Assembly: GCA_025057315.1 (NCBI GenBank)
Contig: JANWXW010000099.1
Location: forward strand, 1-48,603
DNA from: Myxococcota bacterium
GTDB taxonomy: Bacteria > Myxococcota_A > Polyangia > Palsa-1104 > JAEUJZ01
Direction of reading: 5' to 3'
DNA: 48,603 bases
The notes under the pieces were generated by a model, which was not told where the DNA came from, did no database searches, and saw nothing but the letters and a program-made list of their open reading frames with translations. The translations under genes and the position numbers were made by a program. Below are positions 41,861 to 48,603 of the stretch, in pieces; the first letter of the stretch is position 1, and each line of letters opens with the position of its first letter.

Positions 41861-44173
41861 TCAAGAGTAGCGTCTGCGCAGCAGGAACGAGATGGCGTCG
41901 CGGGCGCTGTCCTCGTTGTAGCGGTAGCGCTCCTTGAGGTTGCGCAGCGTGGTCCGCACCCGCTCTGCCGACTCGCGGTCCAGCATCGATGGAGTGCCCT
42001 CTGCCTGCTCAGTGGCACTGGTCTCGCTCAGATAGATCAGCAGGTCCTGGTTGATCTTCTTGAGCTGCTTTTTGCGTTCCGCAAAATAAGATTCGCGCAG
42101 CCGCTGGAATTGTTCCGGGAAGATTTCCGCATAATCTAGGTGCTGCGGTCCCTTGCGCTGGCCGAGTTCGGCCGCGTGGTCGATGCTCCAGGCAGCGATG
42201 CGACGCATTAGATCTCGCCGGTGCTCCTCGGGCTTCGCGGTGACGCCGATGGCACGTTCGATCTCGGCCATCATTTTGGCATCGGGTTCCTCGGTCTCGC
42301 CCGTGATGGGGTTGACCAGGCGCTCTTTTTTCACCCAGTGGCTGACGTGGTTGACATAGCGGGCGAACACGCCAGCATATTGATCCTCGTCGATGAGGCC
42401 CATTGCGCTGCGCACCTCTTCGTCGATAATGGCGACCAGCTCGTCGCGCACCTGCTGGACGAACTTGCGGTGCTCGTGGTAGCCCCCGGGCAAGGGCTCC
42501 TGTCGGAGGAACTCGTGCACCGAGACTGCCTTGAGCAGCTCCTCGATTTCCTCCAGCACGGCAAAGGGCGACAGGCAACGATAGTGGGGATTTTGCGCCG
42601 CGTTCAGCAGGAGCGTCTTGAGCTCTCGCGGGCTGATCCCAGTGCGCCCCTCATAAATAGGATAGGAGTCGGACTCGCTCCAGATCTGCTCGAGGCCACT
42701 GAGCAGCTCCTTGGCCTGCTCCGGGGTGAAGTCCTTGGGGACCTGGCGCCGGGCATAGAGGTACGCCTTGTCCAGGGGCGTCAGCCGGTTCACCAGCTCG
42801 GCGAGCGGCTTGTCGTACCGTTCGCTGACCGGCTTGCGCATGCGGGTGAGCACGCCCCACAGTGCCGCCACCCAGGTGGCGTGGGGTGCCACATGCCGGC
42901 CAATGGCCGACTCACGGATCTGTTCGTCGTAGATGGCTTGCTCTTTGGTAAAGTCAAGCAGGTACGGCACGCGCACCAGCTCCATGCGGCCCTTGAAGGA
43001 CTGGAAGTCGGGCAGCTCCTTGAACGCCTGCAGGTGCAACTCGTTGGACGAGGCGATAAAGACGGCATCGAGATACAGGAGCTGACCGCCGACGGTCACC
43101 CGGCCGTATTCCACCGTGCCCAGCAGGTACTTGTAGGCCTCCAGCGGGCGCTTGAGCAGGTCCGCATACTCGATGAGGCCACGGTTGCCATCCACCAGCT
43201 CACCGTGGAAGCTGAGCATCGTAAGCGCCTGCAGAGCCTGCGGCAGTGCCGTCAGGGAGCGGTCTACGGTGATCTGCTGCGCGCTGGCATCCACGGACAT
43301 CTGCGGCTCCACCGTGACCACCCCCCAGCGGTAGCGGCGTGAGAAGTACATCCGCTCCACCTGCACATGGCGCAGCACGCGCAAAAAGTCCCCTCGATAG
43401 GACTGCAGCAGCGCCTCGAAGATCTGCTTGTTCCGCGGCGACAGATCGCCATGGTAAAGGTAGTCTGGAAAGATGAGAGGCTGGCGGGAGTTGCGGGCGA
43501 GCTCATCGAGCAGTTGCCTCCGCCTGGCCAGCGGCAGCAGCAGCAGCGGGTGGTCATGGGTTTCGTCCGCCAGCTTGACATCAATCTGATCATCGTCGAG
43601 GTGAGCGTAGCTGTCCTCGGTGGTGGCAGGTCCACTAGGCCCGCCGCCAAACCCGATGCCGCCCCGGGTGAGCTTCTGCGACGGGAAGATCCAGTTGAAG
43701 CGGTACAGCGCGCCCTCCTCGAGCGTGGAGTAGTGCTCCATGGCACGCATCAAGCAGGAGACAAAGGTGGATTTGGCGCTGCCGTTGGGGCCGTGAAGCA
43801 GGATGAGCTTACTGACCCGCCCGTCGCGTACGAAGTTGCTGAGAATGCGGTAGACACGCCCCTGGACCTCCTCCTGGCCAATGAGGCGGTCCTTGCCTCC
43901 ATCAAATGGGCAGTCGAACAGCAGGAAGCGGGTCTGCGGCCCCCGCGGCGTCTGCACCTCAGTCGTGCCGTAGTAGTCGAAGACATCTCGCAGATACTGT
44001 GCTGCACCGCGGGTGTGTCGCTCTGGATGCCGCTTCACCAGCTCAAAAAACTGGCCAAACGACATCACACGGCGGTTGCGGGTATAGGCCTCGCGGATCT
44101 CTTCCCCCACGCTGACCAGGAAGGGATCCGGAGCGCCGGGTTGGTCCTTGGGGGCAGAGGGGACAGGGTCCAT
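41861..44173 (-). CDS. prkA: PrkA-family serine protein kinase (AAA+ type)
   Basis: This 770-residue protein is larger than the usual PrkA/YeaG size (about 640). The AAA+ P-loop is G128-PNGSAK-S135-T136 (LLHGPNGSAKST), and PrkA family blocks are continuous: FFELVKRHPERHTRGAAQYLRDVFDYYG, RFLLFDCPFDGGKDRLIGQEEVQ, and GLIEYADLLKRPLEAYKYLLGTVE. QLLYLDAVFIASSNELHLQAFKELPDFQSFKGR is the sensor region. The C-terminal PrkA domain has SPYAVLEEI-like SPFAVLEEIEELLK. The extra length lies around FGGGPSGPATTEDSYAHLDDD and the helical tail. PrkA proteins act in stress and developmental signalling, though targets here are unknown. Confidence 0.92.
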   Translation of the reverse strand: MDPVPSAPKDQPGAPDPFLVSVGEEIREAYTRNRRVMSFGQFFELVKRHPERHTRGAAQYLRDVFDYYGTTEVQTPRGPQTRFLLFDCPFDGGKDRLIGQEEVQGRVYRILSNFVRDGRVSKLILLHGPNGSAKSTFVSCLMRAMEHYSTLEEGALYRFNWIFPSQKLTRGGIGFGGGPSGPATTEDSYAHLDDDQIDVKLADETHDHPLLLLPLARRRQLLDELARNSRQPLIFPDYLYHGDLSPRNKQIFEALLQSYRGDFLRVLRHVQVERMYFSRRYRWGVVTVEPQMSVDASAQQITVDRSLTALPQALQALTMLSFHGELVDGNRGLIEYADLLKRPLEAYKYLLGTVEYGRVTVGGQLLYLDAVFIASSNELHLQAFKELPDFQSFKGRMELVRVPYLLDFTKEQAIYDEQIRESAIGRHVAPHATWVAALWGVLTRMRKPVSERYDKPLAELVNRLTPLDKAYLYARRQVPKDFTPEQAKELLSGLEQIWSESDSYPIYEGRTGISPRELKTLLLNAAQNPHYRCLSPFAVLEEIEELLKAVSVHEFLRQEPLPGGYHEHRKFVQQVRDELVAIIDEEVRSAMGLIDEDQYAGVFARYVNHVSHWVKKERLVNPITGETEEPDAKMMAEIERAIGVTAKPEEHRRDLMRRIAAWSIDHAAELGQRKGPQHLDYAEIFPEQFQRLRESYFAERKKQLKKINQDLLIYLSETSATEQAEGTPSMLDRESAERVRTTLRNLKERYRYNEDSARDAISFLLRRRYS

Positions 44174-44194
44174 GGGGTCGTCTCTCAGCAGGGG

Positions 44195-44665
44195 CTACCT
44201 GACGTCCATTTCAATGGTGACCTCGCTGCGTTGGGGGTCACAGCTGCTCTCGGTGCATACGGCAAAGCGCAGGTCGCCCGGGACTTTCTTCTGGCCCGCC
44301 TCCTTGCTCGTCAGAACGACCTCGAAGCGGCCCTCGTTGTCATCGAGCACGGCGTCTGACTTGTTGAGCTCGGTCTTGTTCGCCGATACCCCTGCCGGCA
44401 GACGCAGCGTAAGCCGGGTGGGGAAGTCCTTGTTGAGGTGCCAGCCCTTGGCCGGCCTGATCACCACCTTGGCCGTGGCCGGTTGGCCCCTCTGCGCGCT
44501 GATACGAGCGACCGTGATGGTGTAGGGCTTGCTCGCTGGTGCCAACGCGGCGCCAGTGAGTTTTCCACCCTCGGTCCCAGCGCCAAGGGCAGGTGTGCCC
44601 AGCAGGCTGCCACATAACGTAGCGGCAAGGAGAGATCTCAGGGCAGGGCAGAAGGGCATGCGCAT
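44195..44665 (-). CDS. Periplasmic DsbD-alpha-like protein
   Basis: This 156-residue exported protein has signal FCPALRSLLAATLCGSLLGTPALG and a mature immunoglobulin-like domain. The domain matches the N-terminal (alpha) domain of DsbD: RGQPATAKVVIRPAKGWHLNKDFPTRLTLRLPAGV, then GRFEVVLTSKEAGQKKVPGDLRFAVCTESSCDPQ. A Cys pair (Cys137 and Cys142) sits where DsbD-alpha has its redox cysteines, but the spacing C-x4-C is its own. It may receive reducing power or bind another redox partner. ATG 44665 has GGAGG with 7-bp spacing. It ends 21 bp before prkA on the same strand, so the two may be co-transcribed. Confidence 0.75.
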   Translation of the reverse strand: MRMPFCPALRSLLAATLCGSLLGTPALGAGTEGGKLTGAALAPASKPYTITVARISAQRGQPATAKVVIRPAKGWHLNKDFPTRLTLRLPAGVSANKTELNKSDAVLDDNEGRFEVVLTSKEAGQKKVPGDLRFAVCTESSCDPQRSEVTIEMDVR

Positions 44666-44800
44666 GGAACGACCTCCAGTTGGGCTCAAGTATAAGGAGG
44701 TCTGAACGGGGGGCCAGCCTGTTCCAGGGCCAAGGCGGCTGCACCGCCTGCGCAGATCGCAGCCCATGCCGTCCCGGGAGGCGTCGCGTAGCATGCCGGC
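44666..44800. other. 135-bp divergent region before rubredoxin
   Basis: A TATACT hexamer (minus strand, about 44690) lies 25 bp before the DsbD-like gene's start and is a reasonable -10 box, but no good -35 is seen. Nothing else is recognised. Confidence 0.3.
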
Positions 44801-45130
44801 GTGAGGCGCTGGACGTGCCACCATTGTTGGTATATTTACGCCCCGCGCGTCGGCGACCCCGACCGCGGCATCGCGCCCGGCACGCCGCTGAAAGACATCC
44901 CAGAGGACCGACGCTGCCCAGTCTGTGGAGCGAGCAGGGCCGACTTCTACCAGCTCGACCCGGAGCCGGTTGTTCCGCCCTTGCCCTTGATGCCCATGCC
45001 CCCTGCGGCCGCCATTCCGCCCGTTGCGCGCCCTGCCGCCCCCCCTGCGGTCCGCATCGATTGCAGCACGCCCGCAAAGAGTGCCGATATGGACAGTCGA
45101 ATCATGAAAGGGAGTCAGGCATGGCCATGA
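44801..45130 (+). CDS. Rubredoxin with a Pro-rich C-terminal extension
   Basis: This 109-residue protein starts at GTG 44801. Its first 50 residues are a rubredoxin: Cys6, Cys9, Cys39 and Cys42 bind one iron (WTCHHCWYIY and CPVCGASRADF), with the typical GDPDRGIAPGTPLKDIP. A Pro/Ala-rich tail of about 60 residues follows (VVPPLPLMPMPPAAAIPP). Rubredoxins carry single electrons to oxygen or alkane enzymes and detoxifying reductases; no partner is nearby. The stop overlaps the start of the next lipoprotein. Confidence 0.88.
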   Translation: MRRWTCHHCWYIYAPRVGDPDRGIAPGTPLKDIPEDRRCPVCGASRADFYQLDPEPVVPPLPLMPMPPAAAIPPVARPAAPPAVRIDCSTPAKSADMDSRIMKGSQAWP

Positions 45131-45648
45131 CAGAGCGTAAGGCAATCCTTCCCGTGGCCCCCTGGATCGGGGCCCTGTTGCTGGGTGGCTGCGGCGCACC
45201 AACCGAAGACTTCATCGAAGCCGAGGGCAGCTATGGCGACGGCCGGCCACTCATCTTTCGGGAGCAGATGCGCCGGATGGTCTGCCATGCGACAATGGGT
45301 CAGGCCCCGTGCGTATCGCTGGCCGGGTTGCGTCTGACAGGGCCCTCCACTGAGGTCCTCCGCGGCCTGCGCATCACCTACACCCCCACGGGCATCACTG
45401 CCCAGACGACCTATTCCTCCGGGCTGTTCCAGCCGGTCACCTTCTACGTGGTGCAGGCGCGCGGCGACCGGTTCGTCGACTCCGTGGTCCATGGAGGCCA
45501 GATCAGCTTTACCAGCATCGCCACCGGGCCGGGAGAGACCACCTCTGGCACCTTCCGCGACATGGTGCTGCGGCGCGCCAACGATCAGGGCGTGGAGCAA
45601 ACAGTGGTCGTGTTGTCTCGGGGGTCCTTCCAGTACCTGCAGCCCTAG
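45121..45648 (+). CDS. Small lipoprotein of unknown function
   Basis: This 175-residue lipoprotein has lipobox LLGGC (Cys24). GGGAG lies 6-7 bases before ATG 45121. The mature part is beta-rich (LRGLRITYTPTGITAQTTYSSG, then FYVVQARGDRFVD) with a single Cys pair (VCHATMGQAPC). It overlaps the end of the rubredoxin gene by 10 bp, so the two are probably translated together. I do not recognise a family. Confidence 0.7.
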   Translation: MAMTERKAILPVAPWIGALLLGGCGAPTEDFIEAEGSYGDGRPLIFREQMRRMVCHATMGQAPCVSLAGLRLTGPSTEVLRGLRITYTPTGITAQTTYSSGLFQPVTFYVVQARGDRFVDSVVHGGQISFTSIATGPGETTSGTFRDMVLRRANDQGVEQTVVVLSRGSFQYLQP

Positions 45649-45923
45649 CCTGCCTCGTGCCGCCCAGGCCGAGAAGCCACCCTGGTACCACCTTACACCG
45701 CGACGCGATCCGGTCTGGCCATCGAGGTGGCCTCCTGGGATGCGCATTCCCCCACCCCGCCAGGACCCAGCGCGAGGACAGCTTGCTTGACAACCCCCTT
45801 GCCTGATTCCTGGGCGCCAGGGGTGGCAATGTCCACGGGAAGATGTTTGCAACAAATTGCAAGGGGCCCCTGGGGGCTTGCGCACGATAACAGGCATCCT
45901 ACACTGCGGGCCACGAGGTCCTC
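45649..45923. other. 275-bp intergenic region with inverted repeat
   Basis: No gene is seen. The palindromic TTGCAA-CAAA-TTGCAA at 45847-45862 is followed by GGGGCCCC (45863-45870). It lies 61 bp before the copper monooxygenase gene, and it may be the operator of a regulator, perhaps metal- or redox-responsive. Confidence 0.4.
45847..45862. promoter_or_regulatory. Candidate operator: TTGCAA inverted repeat
   Basis: Two copies of TTGCAA (itself palindromic) are separated by CAAA, in an otherwise GC-rich gap, 61 bp before a lipoprotein start. The length and symmetry suit a helix-turn-helix dimer. The regulator is not identified. Confidence 0.35.
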
Positions 45924-47009
45924 ATGCTGCGTTGTGCTGTCCTGCTGGCCCTCCTTGTGACCCTTGCCTGCACCCAGCGGTGGCCCTGTTCTGCGGGGGA
46001 GCTACCTGAGGAGCATGGTTGCCTCGACCCCGCCCGACGCCATGAGCCCTCGGTGCGGCTCGACCAGGACAACGTCGTGGACTTCGGGGTCCACTTGCAG
46101 CACCTGCGCCTGCCCGAACCGCCCCGCAGCGGCTTTCGTATCGTCATCCCTCCGCGTACGCTGCAACCCGGAGAGGAGCAGCTTTATTGCGTGTCCTGGC
46201 CATTTCCGGCCCTGCACAACCGGGTTGTCTATGCGGGACGGCTCTACACGACCCGTGGCCTGCACCACAGCAACGTGTTTGCCAGGCCGGTGGATCCCTC
46301 GCGGGGACCGAACCCCTACCCCAGTTGCCATCCCGGCGCCGACGATCCCTTCCGCGACCTGCCGCGCATCATTCCCGATGTCCTGTTTGGCAACTCGACC
46401 CAGGTCGAGGGGACCGAGGCGTTGGTCTTCCCCGAGGGTCTGGGCTATGCAGTCGATACCACCGGGGAGATTATCTCTAGCGTCCACATCCTAAACCCCA
46501 CCCCGGCAGCGTTGCGCGTCGAGGTGGCATATGATTTTTTCACCATGCCCCGTGAGCAACTGGTCGAGGAGGTGGTGCCCTTTCAGATGTCGGTGAACCA
46601 GTTCCGCATCCCGCCGGGGACGCGCCGGACGGTCAGCACCGAGTGCGACGTCTTCGGGGGACGGATCGTTTCGCTCATGATGCATACCCACCGCCTGGCG
46701 ACCGGAACGGCCGTGGTGCAGCGGCGCGAGGGGGCCCCGGACGTCCTGATCTATGAGGGGGGACCTTATGATACGGCAAGCGACATCCGCGTCTACGACC
46801 CACCGCTGCAGCTGGAGCCCTTCGATCGGCTGCGCTTTTCGTGCGACTTCCACAACACGCTGGACCGGGAAGTGCGCTTTGGTCTAGGTGACAACGAAAT
46901 GTGTGTGCTGTTTGGCTACCTTGCCCCGCCGCAGCAGCAGGTGCTGGCCTTCGCCGATGATGAAGATCGCCCCTGTCGGTCGTTTCATCTGGGTGCTTTT
47001 CGTCGCTAA
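45924..47009 (+). CDS. Copper type II (PHM/DBH-like) monooxygenase lipoprotein
   Basis: This 361-residue lipoprotein (signal MLRCAVLLALLVTLAC, lipid Cys16) resembles the two-domain core of peptidylglycine alpha-hydroxylating monooxygenase and dopamine beta-hydroxylase. The CuH site ligands match His114 and His115 (LHHSNVF) and His188 (SSVHILNP). The CuM ligands match His254 and His256 (MMHTHRLATG) and Met326 (GDNEMCVLFGYL). The order, spacing and the following E-M-C are those of PHM, and paired Cys residues flank the sites. It would hydroxylate a C-H bond using O2 and a reductant such as ascorbate, on the outside of the inner or outer membrane. The substrate is unknown. It stands between unrelated genes. 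Confidence 0.78.
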   Translation: MLRCAVLLALLVTLACTQRWPCSAGELPEEHGCLDPARRHEPSVRLDQDNVVDFGVHLQHLRLPEPPRSGFRIVIPPRTLQPGEEQLYCVSWPFPALHNRVVYAGRLYTTRGLHHSNVFARPVDPSRGPNPYPSCHPGADDPFRDLPRIIPDVLFGNSTQVEGTEALVFPEGLGYAVDTTGEIISSVHILNPTPAALRVEVAYDFFTMPREQLVEEVVPFQMSVNQFRIPPGTRRTVSTECDVFGGRIVSLMMHTHRLATGTAVVQRREGAPDVLIYEGGPYDTASDIRVYDPPLQLEPFDRLRFSCDFHNTLDREVRFGLGDNEMCVLFGYLAPPQQQVLAFADDEDRPCRSFHLGAFRR

Positions 47010-47059
47010 ACAGGGCTATGCTTGGCCATTTAGAGGACTCGGCACGGCGGGAGGTTTCA

Positions 47060-48061
47060 ATGACCATGGAGGCTGTCTTGCCGAGCGATGAAGGCGTGCG
47101 GACCGAGCAGCCAGCGGCGCTCCGGCCCCTCATCGAGGGGCGCTTCATCGAGCAGCGCTTTGTCGTCGAGGGAGAGTGTGACGGCTGGCGTCTGGACCGC
47201 TTCCTACAAAAGAAGATCCGGCGGCTGTCGCGCAATCGCATCCAGCGGGTCATCCGCGGCGACTGCGAAGTCAATGGCCGCAAAGCAAAGCCAGCCATGC
47301 TGGTCTTTGCCGGACAGGAGGTGCGCTTCCGCCGTCCTGCCCTGGCGGAGCCCGAGGTGCCACGTGGCATCCGGGTTCTGTATGAGGACGAGCACCTCTA
47401 CGCGCTGGACAAGCCTGCTGGGTTGCCCATTCACCCGACGGCGCGCTACCACCACAGCACGCTCACGGCCGTGCTCCGCGAGCGCTTTCCCGGACAGCAA
47501 CTCCACGTCGCCCACCGCCTCGACCGCGAGACTTCGGGGCTGCTGCTCGTCGCTCGCAGCGCGGCAGCGGCAGCGGCGCTCAAAGGTGCCTTCGCCCGCC
47601 GGCGAGTGGAGAAGCGATACCTGGCCATCGTGCACGGGGTGGTAGAGTCGCCGCAGCTGCTGCTGGACCATCCGATTGGGCCGGCGCAGGGCCGGGTGCG
47701 CGTGCGCATGGCGGTGCGCGACGACGGTCTGCCAGCGCGTACAGAGGTGCGCACGCTGCGCCGCCTGTCTGCCTACACCCTGGTCGAGTGCCGCCCGCTG
47801 ACGGGGCGCCAACACCAGATCCGCGTCCACCTGGCAGCCATCGGCCACCCCGTGGTGGGCGACAAGCTCTACCCAGATGAGGAGATCTTTATCGCTTGGG
47901 CCAATGGCGGTGATGAGGCCATAGCGGGGAGGCTGCCGTTGGCCCGTCACGCGCTGCATGCCGCCGGCCTGCGCTTCCCTCACCCGGCCAGCGGCGAGAT
48001 GATGGAACTGGATTGCCCTCTGCCGCCGGACCTGGTCGACTTCCTAGCGTGCGCAACCTGA
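47060..48061 (+). CDS. RluA-family pseudouridine synthase with S4 domain
   Basis: This 333-residue enzyme isomerises uridine in rRNA or tRNA. ATG 47060 has GGGAGG at ideal spacing and is preferred over 47018. An S4 RNA-binding domain (about 42-90: WRLDRFLQKKIRRLSRNRIQRVIR, then VNGRKAKPAMLVFAGQEV) is followed by the catalytic domain. Motif II contains the active-site Asp155 in HRLDRETSGLLL. The later R-x-Y-L-A-I-V-H-G block and the GRQHQIRVHLAAIGHPVVGDKLY motif are intact. The target position (RluC or RluD type) cannot be fixed from sequence. It converges on sppA with a 16-bp gap. Confidence 0.93.
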   Translation: MTMEAVLPSDEGVRTEQPAALRPLIEGRFIEQRFVVEGECDGWRLDRFLQKKIRRLSRNRIQRVIRGDCEVNGRKAKPAMLVFAGQEVRFRRPALAEPEVPRGIRVLYEDEHLYALDKPAGLPIHPTARYHHSTLTAVLRERFPGQQLHVAHRLDRETSGLLLVARSAAAAAALKGAFARRRVEKRYLAIVHGVVESPQLLLDHPIGPAQGRVRVRMAVRDDGLPARTEVRTLRRLSAYTLVECRPLTGRQHQIRVHLAAIGHPVVGDKLYPDEEIFIAWANGGDEAIAGRLPLARHALHAAGLRFPHPASGEMMELDCPLPPDLVDFLACAT

Positions 48062-48077
48062 GACGGCGCATCCAGTC

Positions 48078-48603
48078 CTAGCGTGGCACCTCGCCCTCCA
48101 GGCGAGCCAGTATCGGCGTCTCATGAAGGAGCAAGGCAGCTGGCAACCCGGAGACTGCCCCCGTTAGGCGCAACACGCCGGGTAGTTCCAGCGGCGGTAG
48201 GCCGAGCAGCCGAAGGAGGCGCTGGAGCACCCCCCGCCCCTGTCGCGGCAGGTACCGCAGCTCCACCTCCGCCCCGGCAGGCATGCCGGCCAGGTCTTGC
48301 GCCGCAGCGACCGCATCCATTAGCCCGCCTTCTTCATCGCACAGCCGATGGGCCACGGCAGCCGAGCCAATCCAGACCCGCCCACGCCCCAGCGCATCCA
48401 CCTGGTGCCGCTGCAGGCCACGACCTCGGGCAACCACCTCTAGAAAGCGCTCATAGGCGTGGCGGATCTGGGCCTGCAGGAGCGCACGCTCCTCATCCGT
48501 GTACGGACGGTAGGGTTGCTCCATATCGGCGTGCGCGCCGCGAAGGTAGGCTGTGTGCCGCAGGCCCAGCCGCGCCAGCAGCTGGCTCAGGTCGACCTTG
48601 CCA
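48078..48603 (-). CDS. sppA: Signal peptide peptidase SppA, C-terminal part (runs off the window)
   Basis: The frame continues through the right-hand edge, so the N-terminus is outside the window. The visible part (about 175 residues, from GKVDLSQLLARLGLR) carries the SppA blocks RGAHADM, YRPYTDEERALLQAQIRHAYERFLEVVARGRGL and GRVWIGSAAVAHRLCDEEGGLMDAVAAAQ, then a short hydrophobic tail. SppA is a Ser/Lys protease that breaks down cleaved signal peptides in the inner membrane. The catalytic Ser and Lys lie upstream of what is visible or just outside, so activity cannot be judged. The many lipoproteins in this genome give it plenty of substrate. Confidence 0.88.
   Translation of the reverse strand, partial: GKVDLSQLLARLGLRHTAYLRGAHADMEQPYRPYTDEERALLQAQIRHAYERFLEVVARGRGLQRHQVDALGRGRVWIGSAAVAHRLCDEEGGLMDAVAAAQDLAGMPAGAEVELRYLPRQGRGVLQRLLRLLGLPPLELPGVLRLTGAVSGLPAALLLHETPILARLEGEVPR

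Noticed and set aside
45787..45815. Promoter TTGACA at 45787-45792 before the copper monooxygenase
   Set aside because: Perfect -35 hexamer, but no -10 box at suitable distance; likely chance.
1..48603. CRISPR arrays, insertion sequences and prophage genes
   Set aside because: No regularly spaced short repeats, transposase or phage structural genes were seen; the only repeats are the small ones listed.

Overview
The window is a high-GC, densely coding bacterial chromosome segment, and nothing in it requires a plasmid, phage or integrated element. It carries many secreted lipoproteins: von Willebrand factor A (VWA) with thrombospondin-3 calcium repeats, PPC domains, Cys-rich D-x-D-C repeats and beta-propellers. 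It also has a TonB-dependent receptor, two MlaE permeases, an FHA/VWA membrane protein, a PrkA kinase, a B12 radical SAM enzyme of the HpnR type and an AstA-type acyltransferase. A Gram-negative, deltaproteobacterial (Myxococcota-like) organism fits best. This is inferred from gene content; there is no rRNA or other decisive marker.

Layout. (1) 1-7253, plus strand: a run of lipoprotein genes. The 3' end of one VWA/TSP3-type paralog is followed by a complete VWA-TSP3 lipoprotein, a multi-PPC lipoprotein, a beta-propeller-like lipoprotein, a small lipoprotein and a second propeller-like lipoprotein. (2) 7270-10836, minus: a possible small gene, a MATE efflux pump, an epoxide-hydrolase-like enzyme and a Cys-rich lipoprotein. 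(3) 11000-13417, plus: a POT-family peptide transporter and a DUF1028 protein. (4) 13371-16331, minus: an SPFH/flotillin-like protein and an HpnR-like radical SAM protein. (5) 16408-21659, plus: a VWA-FHA membrane protein, an amidase fused to a degenerate M23 domain, and a multi-TM mannosyltransferase-like protein. (6) 21742-24768: a PHP/CehA-type lipoprotein gene broken by two in-frame TAG codons and two compensating homopolymer indels. (7) 24780-27883: an AstA-like acyltransferase, tRNA-Ala(GGC), about 800 bp with no convincing gene, and an exported coiled-coil protein.

(8) 28043-32681: YbjN-like protein, cystathionine beta-synthase and cystathionine gamma-lyase/synthase in a tightly coupled plus-strand operon, converging on glutamate-cysteine ligase. 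Together they make a homocysteine-to-cysteine-to-glutathione module. (9) 32805-35100: MlaF-type ATPase and two tandem MlaE-type permeases, with no MlaD in the segment. (10) 35023-36300: a small minus-strand gene divergent from a SpoU/TrmH methyltransferase, with a near-perfect CRP consensus site between them. (11) 36272-44665, minus: TonB-dependent receptor, beta-barrel protein, lipoprotein, a Pro/Ala-rich protein, PrkA kinase and a DsbD-alpha-like periplasmic protein. (12) 44801-48603: rubredoxin with a Pro-rich tail, two lipoproteins, an RluA-type pseudouridine synthase and the C-terminal part of SppA. The second of these lipoproteins is a copper type II (PHM/DBH-like) monooxygenase with all six expected copper ligands in place.

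The points most worth a second look are the PHM-like copper monooxygenase lipoprotein, the amidase/degenerate-M23 fusion beside a VWA-FHA protein whose metal site is lost, the patterned decay of the PHP gene, the two-permease Mla cluster without MlaD, and the exact-spacing CRP-type operator.
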